DNA of 64,000 nt, taken from NCBI RefSeq assembly GCF_023734115.1, contig NZ_AP025737.1, forward strand, positions 2,852,001 through 2,916,000, read 5' to 3'. The notes beneath the pieces are model-generated. The model saw only the letters and a program-made list of their open reading frames with translations. It had not been told where the DNA came from and did not search any database. Shown in pieces: positions 54,327 through 61,879 of the stretch. Numbering within the stretch: the stretch's first letter is position 1; each line of letters opens with the position of its first letter. Both the position numbers and the translations under genes were made by a program. The DNA comes from Herbiconiux sp. L3-i23 (lineage in GTDB: Bacteria > Actinomycetota > Actinomycetes > Actinomycetales > Microbacteriaceae).

Positions 54327-54440
54327 CGAACCTTCGACTACCGCTCGAGGCTATCCCCCGGATCGAGGCTAACCCGCAAGCGGGGCGGTGTGGCTCGATT
54401 CGTGTCGCTCGGCCCCGATCTGGGGGCGACGCGCGCTCGG

Positions 54441-54470
54441 TTGGCGCATCGACGGAATTCCCCCTATGCT
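54441..54470 (+). promoter_or_regulatory. Promoter of the tRNA-Glu/Asp/Phe array
   Basis: TTGGCG (54441-54446) and TATGCT (54465-54470) spaced 18 bp fit a vegetative sigma promoter. Transcription would start about 26 bp before tRNA-Glu. Confidence 0.55.
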
Positions 54471-54502
54471 TGCTGACCGGTGAGTTCCTCCTGGGGGACT
54501 TC

Positions 54503-54575
54503 GGCCCCATCGTTTAGTGGCCTAGGACGTCGCCCTTTCACGGCGATAACACGGGTTCGAATCCCGTTGGGGTCA
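54503..54575 (+). tRNA. tRNA-Glu (anticodon TTC)
   Basis: Acceptor stem GGCCCCA/TGGGGTC with discriminator A; anticodon loop CTTTCAC gives TTC; T-arm GGGTTCGAATCCC. The 3' CCA is not encoded. Confidence 0.95.
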
Positions 54576-54605
54576 CAAAGCTCTACACTGGAACTCACCA
54601 AGTAA

Positions 54606-54679
54606 GGCCCTGTAGCGCAGTTGGTTAGCGTGCCGCCCTGTCACGGCGGAGGTCGCGGGTTCAAGTCCCGTCAGGGTCG
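54606..54679 (+). tRNA. tRNA-Asp (anticodon GTC)
   Basis: Acceptor stem GGCCCTG/CAGGGTC with discriminator G; anticodon stem CCGCC/GGCGG around loop CTGTCAC (GTC); T-arm GGGTTCAAGTCCC. The 3' CCA is not encoded. 30 bp after tRNA-Glu. Confidence 0.95.
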
Positions 54680-54689
54680 CGAGTAGAGG

Positions 54690-54710
54690 CCCTCCCTTCG
54701 GGGAGGGTTT
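54690..54710 (+). terminator. Terminator between tRNA-Asp and tRNA-Phe
   Basis: CCCTCCC-TTCG-GGGAGGG followed by TTT, a canonical hairpin. tRNA-Phe may therefore be partly transcribed separately. Confidence 0.8.
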
Positions 54711-54749
54711 CTCCACATCGCGATGCACTCCTCGGAGCTCATCGCACGA

Positions 54750-54825
54750 GGCTCTGTAGCTCAGTTGGTAGAGCGCACGACTGAAAATCGTGAGGTCACG
54801 GGATCGACGCCCGTCGGAGCCACCA
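54750..54825 (+). tRNA. tRNA-Phe (anticodon GAA)
   Basis: Acceptor stem GGCTCTG/CGGAGCC; anticodon stem CGACT-GAA-AATCG region gives GAA; T-arm ACGGG-ATCGACG-CCCGT. The discriminator A is followed by an encoded CCA, unlike the two tRNAs before it. Confidence 0.95.
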
Positions 54826-54829
54826 ACGC

Positions 54830-54853
54830 AAAGCCCCGCTTCGGCGGGGCTTT
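54830..54853 (+). terminator. Terminator after tRNA-Phe
   Basis: Perfect 10-bp stem AAAGCCCCGC-TTCG-GCGGGGCTTT, five bases past the tRNA. Confidence 0.9.
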
Positions 54854-54891
54854 CGTCGTTCTCCAGAGTACGATTCCCGCGGCGCCGCGCT

Positions 54892-55084
54892 CTCGATGCG
54901 CTCGTTCCTCGCTTACTCGAGCCGTCTCGATACGGCGCTGGCGCGCCTACTCGACGACCGGTTTCCCCGAATCGCTTCGCTCAACGAGCGGGACGCACAC
55001 CGGTCGTCGAGTAAGCGAAGCGCATCGAGTCCCCCGCGCAAGCGTGCGCGGTGGGCCCAGGGTCGAGTAAGCGAAGCGCATCGA
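54892..55084. repeat. Cluster of REP-like palindromic repeats
   Basis: No gene is found between tRNA-Phe and RidA; the space holds related palindromes. An identical 22-bp unit opening TCGAGTAAGCGAAGC and ending GCATCGA occurs at 55007-55028 and 55063-55084, and near-inverse versions at 54892-54920 and 54924-54954. A 15-bp perfect inverted repeat, TACTCGACGACCGGT (54948-54962) with its complement at 54999-55013, encloses 36 bp. The layout is like a bacterial interspersed mosaic element. Confidence 0.75.
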
Positions 55085-55194
55085 GACCACAGCACATTCA
55101 CTCTCAACACAATCTTGACGGCTCAGCTCGACGTGAGACTCGGTCGTTGATAGCGGCACTGTTAGTCGGGGAAATGGCGTGCCACCGTGGCCTC

Positions 55195-55596
55195 ATGAAG
55201 ATCGAACTGCTGCAGCCCGAGGGGCTCGTGAAGAGTCCCGCGTTCAGTCATGTCGCGATCGTGCCGCCCGGGGCGACGACGATCTACATCGGTGGTCAGA
55301 ACGGGGTCGACGAGACCGGGGCCGTCGTCTCCGCTGATGTTGCAGAGCAGTCGAGCCGTGCGCTCGACAACGCAGAGCTCGCCCTCGAGGCCGCCGGAGC
55401 ATCCCTCGCGGACGTCGTCCAGTGGACCGTGATGCTCGCGGACGAAGCCGACCTCGGCGCGGCCTACGGCGCCATCGCTCCGCGGCTTGCGACCGGCGGG
55501 GCGCCGCCGCTCGTCACCGCGGGGCATGTGTCACGGCTCGGTGTGCCCGGTGCGCTGATCGAGATCAGCGCGATCGCGGCCGTGCTGCGGGAGTAG
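55195..55596 (+). CDS. RidA-family protein
   Basis: A 133-residue RidA/YjgF-like protein: HVAIVPPGATTIYIGGQNGVDETG, LDNAELALEAAGASLADVVQWTVML, and the closing VPGALIEISAIAAV with the family's conserved Glu. RidA proteins hydrolyse reactive enamines/imines. The canonical RidA Arg (in SRVAV-type motif) is not visible, so it may belong to a different subgroup. ATG 55195 begins MKIELLQPEGL; no strong ribosome-binding site. Stands alone next to the repeat cluster. Confidence 0.8.
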   Translation: MKIELLQPEGLVKSPAFSHVAIVPPGATTIYIGGQNGVDETGAVVSADVAEQSSRALDNAELALEAAGASLADVVQWTVMLADEADLGAAYGAIAPRLATGGAPPLVTAGHVSRLGVPGALIEISAIAAVLRE

Positions 55597-55609
55597 AGGC
55601 AACGGAGGT

Positions 55610-55628
55610 CCCGTCATTTCGCGACGGG
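55610..55628 (+). terminator. Weak hairpin after the RidA gene
   Basis: CCCGTC/GACGGG with a seven-base loop, 14 bp after the stop, followed by two copies of TGACCAGGG. Confidence 0.45.
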
Positions 55629-55669
55629 CTTCGCCCTCCTCAATGACCAGGGCTTCTCAGTGACCAGGG

Positions 55670-55933
55670 TCAGCTGATGCGGCGGAGGCGGGTGACCTCG
55701 TCGCGGCGGGCCGTTGCCGTTGCGCGCTGGCGGAGGCGGCGGCTGGCGAGCTGCGGGTACTCGGCGACGATGTCCGCCTTGCTCAGGAGCAGGTCGAGGC
55801 GCTGGTAATAGCGGGCCGCGGAGAGGCCGAGCTCGACCCGGATACCCTCTTCCTTCGCACCGGTGTGGCCGGGGTGAGTGTCCTCGAAGTCGAGGAGCGC
55901 ACGCACGTCCGGTTCGAGATCCACGCCCTCCAT
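55670..55933 (-). CDS. DUF3263 family protein
   Basis: An 87-residue protein fitting DUF3263, a short actinobacterial helix-turn-helix-like family: LLDFEDTHPGHTGAKEEGIRVELGLSAARYYQRLDLLLSKADIVAEYPQLASRRLRQRATATARRDEV. The AKEE...LGLSAARYYQ segment resembles a sigma-like HTH. ATG 55933 gives the usual length; ATGs at 55954 and 55984 are alternatives without better ribosome-binding sites. Likely DNA- or RNA-binding, unproven. Confidence 0.75.
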   Translation of the reverse strand: MEGVDLEPDVRALLDFEDTHPGHTGAKEEGIRVELGLSAARYYQRLDLLLSKADIVAEYPQLASRRLRQRATATARRDEVTRLRRIS

Positions 55934-55998
55934 CCTGCGCCGAGCGCCGCGCATCGCCCGGACGGCAGGCCGAGAAGCCGCCATCCGGGCGAAGGGAC

Positions 55999-56928
55999 TT
56001 ACGGGACGATGTGCCCCGCGGTCGTGAAGAGGCGGTACCACTCGGCGCGGGTGAGCGGGATGTCGGAGCCGGCCGCCGACTCGCGGACGCGCTCGGGCTT
56101 CGTGGTGCCGAGCACGACCTGGATGTTCGCGGGGTGGCGGGTGATCCATGCCACGGCGATGCCGGTCGGAGTCACGTCGTACTTCTCAGCGAGCTCATCG
56201 AGCGCATCGTTCAAGTCGGCGTACTTGTCGCGGTCGCCGATGAAGACGCCGTCGAAGAAGCCCTTCTGGAACGGCGACCACGCCTGCAGCGTGATGTCGT
56301 TGAGACGCGAGTAGTCGAGGATGCCGTTGTCGCGGTCGACCGACTGGTCGGAGGCGCCCATGTTGGTCGCGACACCGGCGGCGATCAGCGGCGAGTGGGT
56401 AATGCTCAGCTGCACCTGGTTCACGACGAGGGGCTGGGTCACCGACTTCTTCAGCAGCTCGACCTGCCCCGGCGTGTGGTTCGAGACGCCGAAGTTGCGC
56501 ACCTTGCCGGCCGACTGCAGCTCATCGAACGCTGCGGCGACCTCGTCGGGCTCGACGAGGGCGTCGGGGCGGTGCAGCAGCAGGATGTCGAGATAGTCGA
56601 CCTTCAACGCGGCGAGCGACCCGTCGACGCCCTCGAGGATGTGCTCCTTCGAAAAGTCGAAGTAACCGTCGCGGATGCCGACCTTGCTCTGGATGATGAC
56701 CTGCTCGCGCTCCGAGGCGGAGAAGGTGATGGCGTCGCCGAAGCGCTTCTCGGCACCGTGAGTGCTGCCGCCGTAGATGTCGGCATGATCGAAGAAGTTC
56801 ACCCCCTCGTCGCGGGCGGTGCCCACGAGCGTGCGGATCTCCTCATCGCTGAGGGGGTCGATCCGCATGAGGCCGAGGATGATGTTCGATGCCTCGAGCG
56901 AGGTCTGGGGAAGCGTCAGCGTCTTCAT
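55999..56928 (-). CDS. Aldo/keto reductase (YdhF-like)
   Basis: A 309-residue NADPH-dependent aldo/keto reductase with FFDHADIYGGS (catalytic Tyr), IIQSKVGIRDG (catalytic Lys), YLDILLLHRPD (active-site His), FGVSNHTPGQVELL, and the NADP-binding VVLGTTKPERVRES near the end. It belongs to the YdhF/YcsN-like subgroup. Its start lies inside the last 86 bp of the preceding acyltransferase gene (same strand). Substrate unknown. Confidence 0.88.
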   Translation of the reverse strand: MKTLTLPQTSLEASNIILGLMRIDPLSDEEIRTLVGTARDEGVNFFDHADIYGGSTHGAEKRFGDAITFSASEREQVIIQSKVGIRDGYFDFSKEHILEGVDGSLAALKVDYLDILLLHRPDALVEPDEVAAAFDELQSAGKVRNFGVSNHTPGQVELLKKSVTQPLVVNQVQLSITHSPLIAAGVATNMGASDQSVDRDNGILDYSRLNDITLQAWSPFQKGFFDGVFIGDRDKYADLNDALDELAEKYDVTPTGIAVAWITRHPANIQVVLGTTKPERVRESAAGSDIPLTRAEWYRLFTTAGHIVP

Positions 56929-57991
56929 GGTTCGAATCTACGCGCCGGTCCCTGCCCACCAGCCAAGAAGGTGCGGTGAGCAGCGGTCGCAGGATCGGCA
57001 CCCTCTCGATCACCCAGCCGATCCACCATCCGATCGCCACCATGAGAACCGCGACCACGGGGACGACGATGTTCGCCGTCGCCTCGCCCACCCCGGTCCA
57101 GAGCACGCCGGTGTCGGGGGCGCTCACCAGCAGCAGCACCCTCAGCAGGATGAGCTGCATCACGTAGATCGGCAGTGTCCGTCGCCCGACGACGACCAGC
57201 AGCCCTCCGAGCGGATTGCGAAGCGGAACCTTCGCGAACAGCGCCAACGCCGTCGGCAGTGCGAGCGCCGACAGCGGGAGCGCCGCCGGCGCCTGCACGC
57301 CGTGCACGAGGGCGAACCAGGTCGCCGCACCGAACAGGGACGCACCGCCCAGGACGAGCGGCCACGACGCCTGCGCTCTCACCCACTCGAGCGCTCGTCG
57401 ACCGTGCACGCCGGCCAGGAACCAGACGAGGTAGGCGGCGAGGGAGCCGAGGAAGACGTGGCCGAACGGCTGAGGGAGATCGCCGAACCCGGCGGCATCG
57501 ATCGCCGGGGCGGCGACCGCGAGTGCCGACGCCGGCACGAGGAGCCATCCCGCTCGCGAGCCGAGGAGTCGCCCTGCAACCGCCGCCACGAGGAAGTACA
57601 ACGCCAGCGCGAAGAGGAACCAGATCCCCGTCGGAAGGATCAGGGCCCGGCCCACCAGGTCGAGTTCGAGCGGCGACCGCTCACTCCACCACCCCGTGAG
57701 CACCAGTGTGAGCAGGGTCCACACCACGTAGAGGTAGTACATGCCGAGCGTGCGGCGCCGCGTGCTCCGCAGCGGGCGACGCACCGCCCTGCTCGCGAGC
57801 ACACCGGAGATGAAGAAGAACAGCGGCATCCGGACCGGAGCGAGCACATCGCTCACCTCGGGCCACACCCCGTTCTCGCTGCCGTACACCCGCGAGAGCA
57901 CCAGACCGGCGTGCAGCAGCGAGACCAGCACGATGCACACCCCCCGGGCCGCGTCGATCCACTCGACGCGAGGTGTTCCCGTCGCGCGCAC
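56843..57991 (-). CDS. Membrane acyltransferase family 3 protein
   Basis: A 382-residue protein with about ten hydrophobic segments and the acyltransferase-3 (OafA-like) opening RVEWIDAARGVCIVLVSLLHAG, then PVRMPLFFFISGVLASRAVRR. These enzymes O-acetylate sugars or lipids at the membrane. The GTG at 57991 is taken. The C-terminal ~30 residues (RVDSNHEDADASPDLARG...) are polar and run through the start of the aldo/keto reductase gene, an 86-bp overlap. The overlap may mean the real stop was lost by a mutation near 56930. Confidence 0.82.
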   Translation of the reverse strand: MRATGTPRVEWIDAARGVCIVLVSLLHAGLVLSRVYGSENGVWPEVSDVLAPVRMPLFFFISGVLASRAVRRPLRSTRRRTLGMYYLYVVWTLLTLVLTGWWSERSPLELDLVGRALILPTGIWFLFALALYFLVAAVAGRLLGSRAGWLLVPASALAVAAPAIDAAGFGDLPQPFGHVFLGSLAAYLVWFLAGVHGRRALEWVRAQASWPLVLGGASLFGAATWFALVHGVQAPAALPLSALALPTALALFAKVPLRNPLGGLLVVVGRRTLPIYVMQLILLRVLLLVSAPDTGVLWTGVGEATANIVVPVVAVLMVAIGWWIGWVIERVPILRPLLTAPSWLVGRDRRVDSNHEDADASPDLARGIEHHPRPHADRPPQR

Positions 57992-58111
57992 ACTCGAAGT
58001 TCACACCGTGGGCGAGCCGTCGAGTCGGGCGCCGCGAAGAGTTCGGCGCTCATTCATGCGTTGGATGCTCGGGGGTCGCTTCCCTTCGTATCGCTGCGCG
58101 GGGCGGGCGGG

Positions 58112-59302
58112 CTACTTGAACGCGGCGATACCGGTGAGGGCGCGGCCGAGGACGAGGGAGTGGATCTCGTCGGTGCCCTCGTAAGTGCGCACCGCCTCGA
58201 GGTTCGCCATGTGCCGCATCACCGGGAACTCGTCGGTCACCCCATCGCCGCCGAGGATCGACCGAGCCATCCCGGCGATCTTGATGGCCTCGCGGACGTT
58301 GTTGAGCTTGCCGACGCTGATCTGCGTCGGGTCGAGCTCGTGAGCGTCCTTCTTGCGACCGAGGTGCAGCGCGAGCAGCACGCCCTTCTCGTACTCGAGG
58401 AGCATCTCGGCGAGCTTGTTCTGCGTCGTCTGGAAGCCTCCGATCGGCGATCCGAACACCTCCCGCGACACTGCCCGCCCGAGGGCGACCTCGAGGCTGT
58501 TGCGCGCGGCGCCCATGGCACCCCACACGATCCCGTAGCGGGCCTCGTTGAGGCACGAGAACGGGGCGCGCAGGCCCTTCGCCTCGGGCAGGCGGTTCGC
58601 GTCGGGCACGCGCACGCCGTCGAGCGCGATGTCGCACTGGATGGAGGCGCGCATCGCGAGCTTGCCCGTGATGGGTGTCGCGGTGAAGCCGTGCGAGTCC
58701 GTCGGCACGATGAAACCGCGGACTCCGTCCTCGGTCTGCGCCCACACGACCGCGACACCGGCGACGCTCGCAAGGCCGATCCAGCGCTTCGACCCCGTGA
58801 TCACCCAGTCGTCGCCGTCCCTCACCGCGACGGTGCGCATCGCCGCCGGGTCGCTGCCGCCGTCCGGCTCGGTGAGCGCGAAGCAGCCGATGACCTCACC
58901 GGCCGCCATGCGCGGCAGCCACTCGTTCTTCTGCTCCTCGGAGCCCCACTTCGCGATCGCGCTCATCGCGAGCGAGCCCTGCACGGAGACGAAGGTGCGC
59001 CAGCCGCTGTCCGCCGCCTCGAGTTCGAGGCAGACCGCACCGTAGGCCGTGGCGCTGGCTCCCGCGCAGCCGTAACCAGAGATGTGCATGCCGAGGAGCC
59101 CCTCCGCTGCGATGACCGGGACCAGCTCCTCCCGGAAGTGGCGGTTCTCGAAGTCCTCCTCGATGACGGGCGCGATGCGCTCTTCGGCGATGCTTCGAGC
59201 TCGCTGCTGCCATTCGCGCTCGTCGGGCGTGAGCAGCGCGTCGAGGTTGAAGACGCCGGAAAGGGCCTCTCGGCCGCGGGCGAGGAGCGTGAGGTCGGTC
59301 AT
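58112..59302 (-). CDS. Acyl-CoA dehydrogenase (glutaryl-CoA dehydrogenase-like)
   Basis: A 396-residue FAD flavoenzyme. It has FENRHFREELVPVIAAEGLLGMHISGYGCAGAS, CFALTEPDGGSDPAAM (FAD/substrate loop), the WITGSKRWIGLASVA motif, and the end TYEGTDEIHSLVLGRALTGIAAF. In TYEGT the Glu is the catalytic base as in glutaryl-CoA dehydrogenase. A decarboxylating role is possible but needs an Arg that I cannot assign. It is the last gene of an operon, 10 bp after the CoA-transferase. Confidence 0.88.
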   Translation of the reverse strand: MTDLTLLARGREALSGVFNLDALLTPDEREWQQRARSIAEERIAPVIEEDFENRHFREELVPVIAAEGLLGMHISGYGCAGASATAYGAVCLELEAADSGWRTFVSVQGSLAMSAIAKWGSEEQKNEWLPRMAAGEVIGCFALTEPDGGSDPAAMRTVAVRDGDDWVITGSKRWIGLASVAGVAVVWAQTEDGVRGFIVPTDSHGFTATPITGKLAMRASIQCDIALDGVRVPDANRLPEAKGLRAPFSCLNEARYGIVWGAMGAARNSLEVALGRAVSREVFGSPIGGFQTTQNKLAEMLLEYEKGVLLALHLGRKKDAHELDPTQISVGKLNNVREAIKIAGMARSILGGDGVTDEFPVMRHMANLEAVRTYEGTDEIHSLVLGRALTGIAAFK

Positions 59303-59312
59303 GTCGTGCTTC

Positions 59313-60428
59313 CTAGTTCGAAGGGGTCGGCGGGTCGAGTCGAGGGGGCGCGAGCCGGTACGAGACCGGGGTCGCGCTCAGGGTGATCGGGTTCGCGACC
59401 TGGCGGGAGCCCTCCACCTCGACGATCGGCTCGAGGCCGAGTCGGGTGGCGAGCTCGAACGCCTCCGCGATCGTGTTGATGGGACCGGCGGGCACCGAGT
59501 GCTCGTTCAGCACGTCGAACCACTCGTCGGCGGACCGCTGCATCAGCCGTTCCGTGACGATCCGTTTCAGCTCCGTCCGGTGCGCGACCCGGGCGGCGTT
59601 GGTGGCGAAGCGCTCGTCGGTCGCGAGCCCTGCCACTCCGAGCGCGGTCGCGAACGCGGCGAACTGCCGGTCGTTGCCGACCGCGACCGCGAGCGGCCGA
59701 TCCGCCGTCTCGAACACCTCGTACGGCGCGATGCTCGGATGCGCGTTGCCGAGGATGCCGGGCACGACGCCCGCGCCGACGTAGGCGCCGGCCTGATTCA
59801 CGAGGCCCGAGAGCAGGCTCGAGAGCAGATTCACCTCGACGCGCTGACCCTCCCCCGTCGCCTCCCGCGCCACGACGGCGGCGAGTATGCCGGTGATGGC
59901 ATGGAGTCCGGTGATGACGTCGACGACGGCGACGCCCGTCTTCGTCGGCTGGTCGGGGGTCTGCCCGGTGATGCTCATCAGACCGCCGACGGCCTGCACG
60001 AGCAGGTCGAAGCCGGGAAGCGCCGCCCCCTCCGCCGTGCCGAAACCGGTGATCGAGCAGTAGACGATACGCGGGTTGAGCGCGCGGACCTCGTCGTAGC
60101 CGAAGCCGAGACGCTCCATCGTTCCGGCGCGGAAGTTCTCGATCACGACATCCGCGGTGCGCAGGAGTTCACGCACCCGCTCGCGGTCGCCCTCGTCGGC
60201 GAGGTCGGCGGGGAACGCCTCCTTGTTGCGGTTGACGGAGGCGAAGTAGGTGGACGTGCCGGTCGCGTCGACGGGCGGAGTCCACGCTCGGGTTTCGTCA
60301 CCCACTCGCGGGCGTTCGATCTTGATGACGCGCGCCCCCAGGTCGCCGAGGAGCATCGTCGCGTACGGACCGGCGAGGACCCGGGAGAAGTCGACGACCG
60401 TCAGAGCCTCGAGGGCGGAACGGGTCAC
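59313..60428 (-). CDS. Class III (CaiB/BaiF) CoA-transferase
   Basis: A 371-residue family III CoA transferase: VVDFSRVLAGPYATMLLGDLGARVIKIERP at the start, NRNKEAFPADL, the catalytic Asp in LPGFDLLVQAVGG (about 140), and GEGQRVEVNLLSSLLSGL. It moves CoA between carboxylic acids by way of an Asp anhydride. GTG 60428 overlaps the ALDH stop (GTGA). Placed before the acyl-CoA dehydrogenase, it probably activates the acid product of the dehydrogenases. Confidence 0.9.
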   Translation of the reverse strand: MTRSALEALTVVDFSRVLAGPYATMLLGDLGARVIKIERPRVGDETRAWTPPVDATGTSTYFASVNRNKEAFPADLADEGDRERVRELLRTADVVIENFRAGTMERLGFGYDEVRALNPRIVYCSITGFGTAEGAALPGFDLLVQAVGGLMSITGQTPDQPTKTGVAVVDVITGLHAITGILAAVVAREATGEGQRVEVNLLSSLLSGLVNQAGAYVGAGVVPGILGNAHPSIAPYEVFETADRPLAVAVGNDRQFAAFATALGVAGLATDERFATNAARVAHRTELKRIVTERLMQRSADEWFDVLNEHSVPAGPINTIAEAFELATRLGLEPIVEVEGSRQVANPITLSATPVSYRLAPPRLDPPTPSN

Positions 60429-61879
60429 GCGCCGCCCCGCAGGTACACCGTGGTCGAGGACGTGTAGAACTCCCGAGCCGCGCCGCCCTGCTCCTTGGGG
60501 CCGAGGCCGCTGCCCTTCGCGCCGCCGAACGGCACGTGCGGGTCGGCGCCCGCCGTCTCGGAATTGACGTGCAGGATGCCGATCTGCAGGCGGTCGATCG
60601 AGTCGAGGGCGAGCCCGAGGTCGTTGGTGAACACCGCGGCCGAGAGCCCGAAGCCGCCCTCGTTCGCGAGGCCGAACGCCTCGTCGACGGTCTTCGCCGT
60701 CAGCATCGCGAGCACCGGGCCGAAGAGCTCCTGCTCCCACAGGAACGAGCCGTCTGTCGGAAGCTCGTAGACGGCGGGCCGCACGAAGTAGCCGTCCGCG
60801 AGGTCGCTCGTCAGCTCGAGCTCGCGCGAAGTGAGCGCGGACGCGCCCTCCTGTTCCGCCTGCGCCATGCCGGCGAGGATCGAGTCGCGGGCGCGACCCG
60901 AGACGACGGGGCCCAGCTGCACGCCCTCGACGACCGGGTCACCGACGACGAGCGCATCGGCCCGCTCGGCGAGGAGCCGACCGAAGTCCGCAGCGATCTC
61001 GTCGGCGACGACAAGGCGAGAGGTGGCCGTGCACTTCTGACCCGACGAGTTGAACGCGCCGGCGAGGACCTGCCCTGCGGCCAGCTCCAGATCGGCGTCC
61101 GCGAGCACCACGGCCGCGTTCTTGCCACCGAGCTCGGCCTGCACCGGGATTCCCCGCGCGGCTCCGGCGGCCGCGACGGACCTGCCTACCGCCGTCGACC
61201 CGGTGAAGCTGACGCCGTCCACCAGCGGGTGTCCGACGAGCGCCGCACCCACCTCGCCCTCGCCGAAGACGAGGTTCAGCACCCCCGCGGGCAGTCCCGC
61301 CTCGTCGAGTGCCTGCGCGAGCCGGAGAGCGAGCAGCGGCACCGGACCCGCCGGTTTCCAGACGACCGTGTTGCCGTAGGCGAGCGCCGGCGCGATCTTC
61401 CAGGCCGGGATCGCGATGGGGAAGTTGAAGGGCGTGATGAGCGCCACGGTGCCGAGCGGGCGACGGGTCACGAGGATCCGCTCGCCGCGGCGCGGGGACG
61501 AGAAGAGCGACCCGGCCTCGCGGTCGGCGTCGTTTCCGAAGTACTCGAGGATCTGCGCCGCGCGCCGGGTCTCCCCCACGCCCTCGGCGAGGGTCTTGCC
61601 CTCCTCACGGGCGAGGTCGCGGCCCCACTCCGGCGCCGCGTCGGCGACGATCGCGCTCGCGCGCTTCAGGATGGCTCCGCGCTCGTGCGGCGGAGTGGCG
61701 GCCCACGCCGCTGTCGCCTCGCTCGCGGCGCGAACCGCCAGCTCGACGTCCTCGACCGTGCCGGCCGGCCCGGAAGCCACGATCTCGGTCGGGCGGGCGG
61801 GGTTCTCGCTGGTCAGCAGGTCACCCCGGCCGTCGCGCCAGACTCCGCCGATGAACTGCTGGAGGAGCACCCCGCTCAT
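60425..61879 (-). CDS. Aldehyde dehydrogenase, first of pair
   Basis: A 484-residue NAD(P)-dependent aldehyde dehydrogenase: TPFNFPIAIPAWKIAPALAYGNTVVWKPA (cofactor site Asn and Lys), FTGSTAVGRSV, catalytic Glu in QAELGGKN, nucleophile Cys in FNSSGQKCTAT, and FGPVLAML. The subtype resembles those for succinate-semialdehyde or lactaldehyde-like substrates, but the match is too general to name it. TGATG overlap with the second ALDH upstream; GTGA with the CoA transferase. Confidence 0.9.
   Translation of the reverse strand: MSGVLLQQFIGGVWRDGRGDLLTSENPARPTEIVASGPAGTVEDVELAVRAASEATAAWAATPPHERGAILKRASAIVADAAPEWGRDLAREEGKTLAEGVGETRRAAQILEYFGNDADREAGSLFSSPRRGERILVTRRPLGTVALITPFNFPIAIPAWKIAPALAYGNTVVWKPAGPVPLLALRLAQALDEAGLPAGVLNLVFGEGEVGAALVGHPLVDGVSFTGSTAVGRSVAAAGAARGIPVQAELGGKNAAVVLADADLELAAGQVLAGAFNSSGQKCTATSRLVVADEIAADFGRLLAERADALVVGDPVVEGVQLGPVVSGRARDSILAGMAQAEQEGASALTSRELELTSDLADGYFVRPAVYELPTDGSFLWEQELFGPVLAMLTAKTVDEAFGLANEGGFGLSAAVFTNDLGLALDSIDRLQIGILHVNSETAGADPHVPFGGAKGSGLGPKEQGGAAREFYTSSTTVYLRGGA

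Noticed and set aside
54892-55084. CRISPR array
   Set aside because: Units occur in both orientations with unequal, non-unique spacing, and no cas genes are present.
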